A stretch of 64,000 bases of DNA from Cladopsammia gracilis (taxonomy: Eukaryota; Cnidaria; Anthozoa; Scleractinia; Dendrophylliidae), in assembly GCA_022457155.1 (NCBI GenBank), contig JAJGOT010000273.1, positions 630,001-694,000 of the forward strand, given 5' to 3'. Position numbers and translations under genes: made by a program. This document shows, piece after piece, positions 55,331 to 64,000 of this stretch. The notes beneath the pieces are model-generated. The model saw only the letters and a program-made list of their open reading frames with translations. It was not told the origin of the DNA and did not search any database. The stretch's first letter is position 1, and each line of letters begins with the position of its first letter.

Positions 55331-55560
55331 GATGTGGAAGCTGAAGAATGTGACAGTTGTGCCAATTGTGATCGGAGCATAAGGAACTGTATCTGACATG
55401 TTCGAGAAATACATGGGAAAGCTTGATGTTACTATCCGACTTGAAGTAATCCAGAAAACGGCTGGACTATTACGGAATGTTTTGTCTCTTTAGGGACTCA
55501 GGAACTTGTTGTTGCTTGCTTCCAAGGGTAATTGACCAGGCAAAGTACACCTTAGAAGCT
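55331..55560 (+). pseudogene. LINE ORF2 C-terminus, part 2
   Basis: Resumes after the Penelope-like insertion: WKLKNVTVVPIVIGA, then after an in-frame TAA VSDMFEKYMGKLDVTIRLEV and a Thr/Ala/Leu-rich end. The V-x-P-V/I-V-I-GALG-like block and the helix after it are the normal last part of the LINE protein whose earlier part is at 53690-53956. Confidence 0.6.
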
Positions 55561-55571
55561 TGAGATGTTAC

Positions 55572-55790
55572 AATATAATAATAATTATAATAATAATAAT
55601 ATTTTTTTAATAATAATAATAATAACACTTTATTAACAAATTTCTTAAAACAATCTTAAATTTACAATATAAAATTACAACACATGTATAATAATTACAA
55701 AATATATAATAATGAAAGACTCTTCAACATTACATTTTTAAAATGAAACTGATCATTGTCATTAATTAAAAATAATAATAATAATAATTT
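55572..55790. repeat. (TAA)n microsatellite cluster
   Basis: Runs of AATAAT at 55572-55628 and again at 55771-55792, separated by AT-rich sequence. Confidence 0.85.
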
Positions 55791-55868
55791 TAATCTTTAA
55801 AATTGCCTATATTACATCTCATCTAGCCGATCGACTGCAACTGCAACACTGTAAATCCTTGGCAACCT

Positions 55869-56133
55869 ACAAGCAATTGCAAAAAGAGTTGATACATTGT
55901 GTACTGTAGAGCATATTTCGAGGCCAACATGGTTTTTAGCAAGTCCCCACCCCCTCACCACTTATCAATGTTGTACCAGATCAAAAATGCCATTCAAACT
56001 GACAGTCATCAACATTGAAAGCGGGAGGGGCGTCAGTAGCACATGGCATTGATTTGATTTGTGTTACGCGGTCGCTTTTATACGGAATGAACATTTTTTT
56101 GGAAAGTGTCTCAACCTTTTTGCAACTGCTTGT
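55869..56133. mobile_element. 265-bp MITE, copy 1
   Basis: Starts ACAAGCAATTGCAAAAAG and ends CTTTTTGCAACTGCTTGT, which are inverted repeats of 18 bp with one mismatch. The body is non-coding and contains a C-run (CCCCACCCCCTC). An equal-length, nearly identical copy is at 57520-57784. No target-site duplication is evident. Confidence 0.85.
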
Positions 56134-57519
56134 CTGAGTCACATTTCGCGATATAGCACTGGATTTGCTTTTCGGAAATGAGTCATAGTTGATGTACGTT
56201 ATCAATGTAATGACTTGATTTGAAAAAACAGTTTTTTATTCCACTGCGATTAGGCGTTTAAGAATAGAAAGTCAAAAACGTGCCTTTTCGACATTTCTTT
56301 ACGGCCTTAATTAGCGCGAATTTCAGCAAAAAAGGAGCGTTTCTTCTAAAAGTTGCCGTACTTTCTGAATATCCTCATGTATTTTTCAAAGAACGTTGCT
56401 ATCTTGTTGCAATGACGCAAATTGTGTTATTACCTTTCTCGAAGGTCTGTTTGCGCTTGCGATTGACACAAGAAACGTGCGTAGATTGAAATAAGCATTA
56501 GTCTGTGTAAATAATACATCATGTGATACTGTGATCGCATGTTCGCGCTGAAATAAAACGGTGAGCAACTGTTTGCTGCTCCAATTTGTCCAGTCAATTT
56601 CGGATTACACTCTAGTTGTGAAAATATTATCATTTCTTCGTCTTTTTGCTAGCTAGCTTTAATCTGGCCGTGTGTTTTGCACCGTGTATCCCAGTTGTCA
56701 AGTTTCGTATATTTACTCAGATTTCGTGAAATTCTTCCATAGCAGGGTTTTGCACTAGATTTTTTCAACCGTTAACCAGACATTTGCCAAATGGAGTTGT
56801 TTTAGAACTACGATATAAATGCTGAGTATATGGGCGTTCTACATCCGGTGGAAATGAAGAGCGAGGCACAATTACTGGGACAGATATGATGTCCGTGCGC
56901 TGGAAAATCTTCCACTTTAATGTGAGAATCGACGAGCAAAACCAAAAGTAGATTCCAAAATGTGCCAAATATTTCGCAAGATTTATTTTGGAAGGCAACA
57001 ATTAGTGAAATGCGTACTTACAGAATTCACTGACTGTAATTTAATACTCGCGTGAACAGTCAACGGTCTACGGTCTACAGAGAGAAATAAGAACTTATGT
57101 AATCTTTATTTGTTGTTAAGTGTAGACCGTCAAAAACATGTAGACCGTGGAGAAATTTTTATGAAACGAAAATGAGCGCCTTTTCTTAGTAGAAATGTAT
57201 TATGAGAATATATTGTTTCCATTTTTCTATAAATATATAATAAAAGCCGAAAACAAGGTTTCTTTTCGGAAGAATGTTTTCATTCCCTTATACTGTCACA
57301 AAAGCGTGACATGTAAAAGATGTCACGAAAGCGTGACATGCAAAAGCGCGAAATTACTGTAACAATTGGAACCATTATTGCCACTAATTACAACGCACTG
57401 ACCGTTACAGTATTTATCAGCACAAAATTTCATCTTTCCTCTTTCTATTGATACATTTTAATCGTATATTACGTGCCGGTTCCTCTTGCGATTAGTGTTT
57501 TTATTGAACTACTATTCAG
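56134..57519. other. Spacer between two MITE copies
   Basis: No gene recognised. Contains short repeats of GTCTAC around 57062-57150 and of GTCACGAAAGCGTGACATG-like units at 57298-57345, which can form small hairpins (GTCAC/GTGAC). Right after copy 1 is the sequence CTGAGTCACATTTCG. Confidence 0.45.
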
Positions 57520-57784
57520 ACAAGCAATTGCAAAAAGATTTAAGACATTGTGTACTGTAGAGCATATTTCGAGGCCAACATGGTTTTTAGCAAGTCCCCA
57601 CCCCCTCCCCCCTTATCAATGTTGTACCAGATCAAAAATGCCATTCAAACTGACAGTCATCAACATTGAAAGCGGGAGGGGGGTCAGTAGCACATGGCAT
57701 TGATTTGATTTGTGTTACGCGGTTGCTTTTATACGGAATGAACATTTTTTTGGAAAGTGTCTCAACCTTTTTGCAACTGCTTGT
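57520..57784. mobile_element. 265-bp MITE, copy 2
   Basis: Same orientation and exactly the same length as copy 1 at 55869-56133, differing by a small number of substitutions. Same 18-bp termini. Confidence 0.85.
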
Positions 57785-57984
57785 AGGTCCTGGGTGCCCT
57801 AACATAACTTATGTCTGGTTATGTTGACTTATGAATGCAACAAAACCTCATCTTACTAAGAAAAATCACCAAAAATTACAAAAGAAAATTACAAGAGAAA
57901 TAAAAATATAGTGTTCTCAATGCCTTATTAATGAATATTTGCGTGTCTTTTTTTGATATCAAAGTCAATGTCAAACAATTCTAA

Positions 57985-58480
57985 ATTGACTCTCCTAGAA
58001 ACTCGCGAACCTCTTAGGCAAAGTAATGCTGATCTCAGGACACTCTCGCCCTGATCCATGACATGGTAGTCGCATAGCTTTCACCTTTCTTTATAGCAAC
58101 TAGCTCAGCAAGCCTACTATGATATCGTTTACATTCCACCACCATTCCACCTGTCATGCTGAAAACTAATGGCATGAATGTAGCTTGCTCAACTTCTTAC
58201 ACTCGGCTAGTGTACTGGCGCTTCTCAGTTTGGTGTTGCCTGAATATCTGGTCTGGATCCTTGTCTCTATAGGAGTCCGCATTAGGGCGACACCCTCACG
58301 TCAAGAAAGGCGGACCTCTGCCTCTCCCAGAATCCCCTACCAACTACATCCAGCTGCGCATCCGGGGCGGTGTTGGCTCCCCTATTCAAATCTATAATAA
58401 TAACATTACTATTACCATCCGTCCATTTTGTGGTGTTCTCAGGATGTTCGAAAATCAAATCCATCAACTCTTTCAAGGTT
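57985..58480 (-). mobile_element. LINE ORF2 C-terminal fragment, antisense
   Basis: On - from about 58476: [20 protein letters not shown]. After phase changes near 58290 the frame gives [22 protein letters not shown] and [12 protein letters not shown]. The order D-x-x-x-x-GFW-x-x-x-(R)-AF-DVRV, then A-TFxPLVFSxxGGM, then TxMxW-R-xVS is the standard C-terminus of a common animal LINE polyprotein, with a restriction-enzyme-like nuclease fold. At least two frameshifts. Not the same family as the LINE at 35.4 kb. Confidence 0.7.
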
Positions 58481-59163
58481 AGTATAACTGCATAAAAAAG
58501 AACAGTTCATCTTCAATTTATCATTGTCATTGCTTGGTCTTGACAAAAGCTTAAAATTGGCCATTAAATCAACAAATTTCGGTCATACTATTAAGTTAAA
58601 CAGGGTTGCAAATGCCCTCCTTTATAAATTACTTACTCATTAGTCCTGCGATTTACTTTCACCACTTTTCAACAACAGCCACTGAGGCCAAGTCAAGCTA
58701 CGAGTGCCAATTTTTAAAATTTTGGGTATTTTTCGATGCGTGTTATGAGAGGATCTGCCATACCCCTTTGCGACATTCATCCACGTAAAAACATGGGACC
58801 TTCTCACTCGTCACGAATAATCACAAATTCTTTCACGTTCACCCAAAAATTGAGGAAATCTTATTTTCCTGATCCGACAGCATTGTCTCTTTTAGATAAA
58901 AAAATGAGTGATGTACATAATCCAGGAAACACAATACACCAAGAAATGAACTCAGGCAAAACAAAACAATTCACGTTTAATTCATTCACAAATCACGTTA
59001 AATTGTATTCAAGATCACGTTTACATTTAAATACACTTTTGAGATTAAAAATTACGAATCACAAATAAAGTATTAATCACATTTCACGGTTAAAGCAATG
59101 TCCCTATTTTCTGGCTTCACTGTTATAGGGCACCCTCTTCATCATAAGGTAAGTAACCCCCGG
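58481..59163. other. Unassigned stretch
   Basis: No gene recognised. Between 58790 and 59090 words such as TCACGTTTA and AATCACAAAT recur loosely. Open frames lack motifs. Confidence 0.35.
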
Positions 59164-59242
59164 TTAATTATTATTACTGTTATTATTATTATTATTACTG
59201 TTATTATTATTATTATTATTACTATTATTATTATTATTATTA
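59164..59242. repeat. (ATT)n microsatellite
   Basis: Run of TTATTA trinucleotides with occasional ACTG interruptions. Confidence 0.9.
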
Positions 59243-59417
59243 TGGACAACAATGATGCAAAACGCCTGAAGGAGAAGGTGTGTAGTGATAGAAAATACTA
59301 AGGATAGATTACATATACCAACATTTACAAAGCAAACGTGATATTTTTAAATTCTTGTGATATGAAAATCAAACGTGATTCTTGTTATCATGGTGGGTAT
59401 ATTTTCCTTTATGACAG

Positions 59418-59862
59418 GTGGCTTCCTTTCCCATCCAACGCATTATTCATTTTCCTTTAACCCTTTGCGACCAAATGGCAGATATATCTGGTAACTTGTA
59501 TATTCCGGACGATGGATTTGACTCTGATGTTGACTGGCTCGATAATGAGGATTTTGAGGAACCTGATGAAGACGGCAAGGAAATAAATCTGCGTACTGTT
59601 GACATGGACGAAACAGATAACTTGGCACATGTCACACGAGGAAGACCAAGAAATGGCTATTTGTGTGACTTCGATATCTCCACTGGAAAGACAACAGGGA
59701 GTCCAACATGGCCTTGGGTACTCTGATGTCACCAACCTATGCCAGCCTATAAAAGGTCACTGGCCACCTCTGAAAGGTCTCCTTGAGAGGTATTATACTT
59801 TTCTCAAGGAGGAGATAGTGTGCGGCAGTATTTTGCTGCATTGGCTTACAGTTAAAGGGTAA
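59418..59862 (+). CDS. Candidate exon with acidic region, frameshifted
   Basis: A CAG acceptor at 59415-59417 precedes a frame that gives an acidic segment (DDGFDSDVDWLDNEDFEEPD) and ends at 59726. The overlapping next phase continues as protein-like sequence (KGHWPPLKGLLERYYTFLKE, then EIVCGSILLHW) to a possible donor at about 59862 (GTAATG). Either a one-base change near 59690 broke one exon or two exons overlap. Family unknown. It could be upstream coding sequence of the spliced gene at 62.3 kb, but 2.4 kb of non-coding DNA lies between. Confidence 0.3.
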
Positions 59863-60020
59863 TGAGTATTGGTACCTTTTAAGTGAGGTAAATATAATGC
59901 TGTTATGATTGTATATTGTGCCATAAATTTTCTTCAAAATTAATTCCTCGCAAAGCGAGGTTAATAAATTTGGCGGCCGAAGGCCGCTCGGGTGCCGAGC
60001 CGCGCGAATTCGAGCGAAAA

Positions 60021-60140
60021 ATATGTATGTATGTATGTATGCATGTATGTATGTATGTATGCATGTATGTATGCATGCATGCATGCATGCATGCATGCAT
60101 GCATGCATGCATGCATGCATGCATGTATGTATATATACCT
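60021..60140. repeat. (ATGT/ATGC)n microsatellite
   Basis: About 110 bp of ATGT units changing to ATGC units. It is preceded by two small palindromes, CCTCGCAAAGCGAGG (59946-59960) and GCGGCCGAAGGCCGC, and a CpG-rich segment. The open frames on both strands here are products of the repeat. Confidence 0.95.
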
Positions 60141-62261
60141 GAAGATGTCCGGCAGTTGCCTGGCAACAAAAATCACGACCGCTGACAATGGCGTATTATG
60201 TTTATTCATGGAGGCCGGGCCGGCGGCCGTTTAACCTCATAGTCTGTCAAAAAATGTTTTCTCTCCATGAAACACAACCAATTTCTGATGCAAATGAGAA
60301 AGAACAGCAAAGACAACAACGCTGGATTCCAGAAGTGGCTGGAAATCTTTGTCCGTGAAAATAAACTACCGAAACTCCGCAGAACGGTGACTTGAAATTC
60401 AGCGCAATCGCGATCGAGCAACGAAGACGAACAACGAGAGCATACATTACAAAGACTTTGAACAGCCTAGGCACACCGTTTAACTAGGTTCAAACGCCTT
60501 GACAAAATGCCGCCATTACAATTCTGAACGAAACCGATCAGGAGAGGCGACACCGACTGGAAGTGTTGAACAAAATGATTCTGTTTGTAGACGCAACGAG
60601 AGGACGCAAGAATTAAACGATCAGCTAAATAGTCGTGACGAATATCTTTCATACCTGATACGGTACGTAGGGAAAAGCAAACATTGATTACAGGGAAGGC
60701 TCAGAGAAGAAGAGCGATTAAGAAATGTAGCTCAAATCACCGGCTAAACTACTGAGGATAATCAAACAATGAAAAATAATTCTCTTACTACACACTGTAA
60801 TTTGATGTTTATTGATATTCTCACTAACGTCACTAAGGAACTTTTTAAATGATCAAAACTACAGATCACACAGATGGAAATTATTTCCCAAATATACAAC
60901 ATTTACATGATGTAGCATTGTTTGTGAATGAAACAGTGATCGAGTTGTATAATTATACAGTATCTTGAGTTTACAGAATTCATAAAATAGTTCAATAAGA
61001 AATAAGTAACGAGAATTTCTGTTTACAATTTGGATAAAAACATTTTGTTGGGAAAAAACAATTTTCTGTTAACAATCATGACCAGCTAATGACCGTAATG
61101 TCGATGTGTAGCAACCGTATACATGTAGCTAAACACATGACACATCAACATTACTGCTTCACATTTATTATTGGAACGGTGATCAGTATCTTAAATCTCC
61201 TCATAAATTCTCCATCCAGGTCTCTATACATTGCTTATGGTATTTGCAGAGAATCTGTTGCTTCATCTTGAATATTCATGTTTTCTAATCAATTTTGTAA
61301 TTCCCATGACCTGTATCCAAAATATAGTATTGTTACTGCTGGGAGAATCTCATGCCACTTTCACCATTGAGTTGTTATTTTTTGGACAACACTATCACTT
61401 TTCAGCAGCAGTGACCTCCTGTGATCTCAACCATTCAAACGAATAGAAAATTGCATTACCAATTGTTTGATTCCCAGTATATAGAACAAAAACTATAGCA
61501 GTATGTAAAGGGAACAGGAGATAGCACTAGCTCACAAGTTTCAAAAATAGAATTTAATTGAGACAATCAAAATAAACAGAACACCACTGCATATTGTCCT
61601 GGACCAAAGATGGGGGGGGGGGGTGCAGTCCCATGGCAGTCCCATGGCAGTTACATGGCAGTAACAGCGACCCACAGCTCAAAACCTAACACTGACCAAC
61701 ACCAGCTCTCCAGGAAGACAGGGCACAAAGTACAAGTTAAATTGAAGAGACTGAGAACGAAAATGTCTCAACTTTAAATGAGGTCATTGCCATCAAGCAA
61801 CCCAACCTCTCCATTTAAATCAGAAATTCCTCCCTCCCACATCGCTAAAATTTTGCAGTGCATCCTCCCCCAAGCTTCGCGAGGTTCTGCGAGACACGTA
61901 TTTCTAGTATGAAAATATTACTCCCATGAAATCTCATGGAGCAAATGAGCTCAAAACCCAATGTTAGGTTATTACAGCCTTTCACTCACTATAGGAAATA
62001 TTTTACCACAATAATTTGCAAACCCAACACAGTCAATAGGCACATAGAACTATATCTTTGCTAAATTCATCCCTGTTCTAACTGATGCTGTGTTGATTTG
62101 GAGTGTTAAGAAATTCTCTACCAGGTTTTCAAATGTTTTATGGGTTTTCATGCACCAATAACAACTCAGGCCTCTTCAAAAGGGACTGTCACAACGCCAT
62201 TTTGTGATATGCAGTTACATTACTGATAGGGGAATGCATGAGCATTTTTTCTTTTTTGCAG
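60141..62261. other. Mostly unassigned stretch
   Basis: 60250-60730 has + strand frames in alternating phases with Arg/Glu/Gln-rich sequence, probably a decayed retroelement gag-like region, but no motif confirms it. At 61611-61660 a G-run (13 G) is followed by three copies of a CCATGGCAGT unit. The rest is AT-rich and no gene is recognised. Confidence 0.35.
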
Positions 62262-63402
62262 ATTCATGTACACAAGAAAAAAGTACTGCAGAAAGAGCAG
62301 CACTGGTACTTGTATCACGATGATACATGCGAGCCTTTGGAGATGGTAATGCATCGAAGACTCATAGAAAATCCAAGTCATTTGTATGACATTTGTCACA
62401 GGTATGCAGGCTCGTATTTGACACGAGTCTCCAATTAGTGTTGGGAGAACTTAACAGCTTTAGTTTGCTATGGGGTCATAACCTTAGAATCCTGATTAGT
62501 TAGTCACTAATCATCATCATTCATCAGTATTCCTGTTTAAAGGCCAAGTGTCATATAGTCACTAATTATGCTGTGAACCTTTTAGGATTCAGTGTAGAGA
62601 AATGAATCCTGGAATGCCTTCGAGATGTATTCAATTCCTTGTGGCTTATTTCTAGCTCCAGTATCTCTAAAACCTTGTTGGCCATTTAAGTGAAGTAAGT
62701 AAATTTTAGCACCCATTTCACCCTATAGCTACCTTAACATGACCCTTTTTGTTGTATTAGTAAAATTGACTACACATATAATCATAACTTATTACCCTAT
62801 GGTACTTTACAGCATAAACCTTTTGCTGCATAGGTTTATTCAGGCATGTGTAGGCTTTACAGTTAATATGCATTCCATAAAGCTGGCTACCGCCTTTGTC
62901 TTGACCAGGCTCCTACGCATCAACAATGATGAGTCCTGGAGTAAGTGAACATTATTTGTCTCATAGTAATGTGTAAGTTATGCCTCCTTTGCATGTGTTT
63001 AATAGCTATGTGTCCCAAGAAATTTTGGTCAGAATTGTAGGAAGGAGAATCCTGACTCACTCTTCCATCACTTTAATTCTAGACGGACTGGCAAACAATG
63101 ACCTTTTATGAAAGTGTAAATGCATTTGTTGTAGTTCAATTTTATCCTTGGTTCAACTTTTATTTTCCATTGTTCTTTTCTATGTTAATATATAAACATG
63201 GTAATGAATATAAAACAAAGGAAAATGAAGATTAACCAAGGCTAAAGTTGACTACAACATATAAATGTTGCTCCTTTTGCATTTCTTGACATGTTGCTCC
63301 TTTTTCATTGTAGATGAGAGTTCCAATGGGATGCTCCATTCAGCTCTTGACCAGCAAAATGTTGGCAAATCGCTGACAAAGGACATCTTGGCAAAAGCCT
63401 AA
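62262..63402 (+). CDS. 3' end of a spliced gene, three exons, unknown product
   Basis: Exons 62262-62401, 62834-62940 and 63314-63402. Each is bounded by consensus signals: acceptors TTTTTTGCAG, GCTGCATAG and TCATTGTAG; donors GTATGC and GTAAGT. The phases (2, then 1) agree at both junctions, giving one frame of 112 codons that ends at TAA 63400-63402. The protein has a basic start (HVHKKKVLQKEQHWYLY), a region with CEPLEMVMHRRLIENPSH, a hydrophobic middle (ACVGFTVNMHSIKLATAFVL) and a polar tail. No domain recognised. The phase agreement over two introns makes this the best-supported host-type gene in the window. Intron 2 contains the inverted dispersed repeat also seen at 772-826. Confidence 0.6.
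63128..63180 (-). repeat. Dispersed repeat, copy 2 (inverted)
   Basis: Inverted copy of 772-826, inside an intron. A third, partial and diverged version follows on + at 63222-63262 (AAGATTAACCAAGGCTAAAG). Confidence 0.6.
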
Positions 63403-63603
63403 GGGGTGCCCAATCGAAGTCATCCTACCATGCTTGCTGGTGGTGACCAGAGTCAAAGTGGAGCTTCTGTGTATGGGTGGCTTTTTACCATAATTGATTT
63501 CAGCATTAGTAGTGTCTTGCACATCGCTTGAAGAAGGACAGAGTATGTTACACAGCAAATCAGTCTCAGTTTTTGACTTGCCATATATATAAAGGAAAAT
63601 GCT

Positions 63604-64000
63604 TAGTCAGAGGTATTGTACCAAGCCACCATAACAACTGCAGAAAACTCAGAAAAATACGTCGGTCTCACCGACACTGAGTTTAAGACAAGATGGCAAA
63701 ATCATCAAATGTCCTTCATTCATGAGAGTAAAAGAAATAACACAGAACTAAGCAAACACATATGGCAGCTAAAAGAGAAAAAGAAAGATCTTCTGGAAAA
63801 TCCTAGCCAAGGCTTAATCCTATACCAATTTTACCAAACGATGTAACCTATGTAATACCAAGAAATTCTATATACTATTTAAACTGGACATGGCAACAGT
63901 TAACAGGTGTAGCGAGCTTATATCAACTTGCAGGCACAAGCATGAGTTCCTCTTAAAATTCAATCGCATCCTTAAGACCAATCATAAGTTTACAAACGTA
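63604..64000 (+). pseudogene. Penelope-like element C-terminus with GIY-YIG, runs off the edge
   Basis: The frame to 63846 gives YQATITTAENSEKYVGLTDT followed by EFKTRWQNHQMSF. The Y-x-A-T-x-x-T...KY-x-G-L-T-x-x-x-F-K-x-R-x-x-x-H pattern is the GIY-YIG nuclease at the end of Penelope-like proteins. Near 63785 the phase changes. The next frame, with one in-frame TAA, encodes a Cys-rich segment (RCNLCNTKKFYILF) and CRHKHEFLLKFNRILKT to the window end. It continues beyond 64000. It is inactive, and a different copy from those at 29.8 and 54 kb. Confidence 0.7.

Noticed and set aside
59916..60234. Four overlapping frames encoding Met-Tyr-Val-Cys and His-Ala-Cys-Met repeats
   Set aside because: Translation of an ATGT/ATGC microsatellite on both strands. 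No independent coding signal.

Overview
The window looks like repeat-rich, AT-rich nuclear DNA of an invertebrate animal. A cnidarian, most likely an anthozoan (coral or sea anemone), fits best. This is inferred from the mixture of decayed elements (Polinton/Maverick, Penelope-like, several LINE types, Mutator-like, Harbinger), from spliceosomal GT-AG exons and TATA promoters, and from the lack of any bacterial gene organisation. No species can be named from the sequence alone.

The main feature is a Polinton/Maverick (adintovirus-like) provirus at about 34.3-46.1 kb. On the + strand, in order, are a 194-residue protein with a Cys/His cluster, a short BCL-2-like protein with a BH1 motif, a retroviral-type integrase, a protein-primed family B DNA polymerase, a small zinc-binding protein, an FtsK/HerA-type packaging ATPase, a basic protein and a 186-residue protein. 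A 418-residue capsid protein of the F54H12.2-like family converges on them from the - strand. The copy is dead. The polymerase has at least four in-frame TGA stops and several frameshifts. The integrase is frameshifted and appears to have lost its C-terminus in a deletion that joins it to the polymerase. The capsid gene has an early stop, and no maturation protease or second capsid gene is visible on the right. Two details stand out: a 95-bp phase-0 GT-AG intron in the polymerase just before motif B, and a 5'-truncated LINE with a 14-bp target-site duplication inserted in front of the BCL-2-like ORF.

Left arm (1-34 kb): a spliced gene tail resembling a BEN domain (1.3-2.0 kb); a degraded YqaJ-type nuclease (4.9-5.7 kb, - strand); several foldback elements and MITEs (5.8, 11.1, 18.8-21.0, 21.9 and 23.0-24.3 kb), one enclosing a 5S rRNA fragment; a Mutator-like transposase pseudogene with a 443-bp tandem duplication (15.5-17.9 kb); a DDE transposase pseudogene continuing into an OTU-like protease segment (24.4-26.6 kb); a DUF3987-like fragment (30.5-31.3 kb); and a TATA-driven first exon at 33.7 kb, just outside the Polinton.

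Right arm (46-64 kb): antisense LINE ends (47.6 and 58 kb), a second Mutator-like transposase pseudogene (50-52 kb), an internally deleted Harbinger element with 32-bp perfect terminal inverted repeats (52.5-53.7 kb), a Penelope-like element with inverted flanking arms nested in a LINE reading frame (53.7-55.5 kb), two equal-length copies of a 265-bp MITE, microsatellites, the 3' exons of a spliced gene (62.3-63.4 kb) and a further Penelope-like fragment running off the end.

Apart from the two or three spliced gene fragments, almost every protein-coding stretch here belongs to a mobile element.
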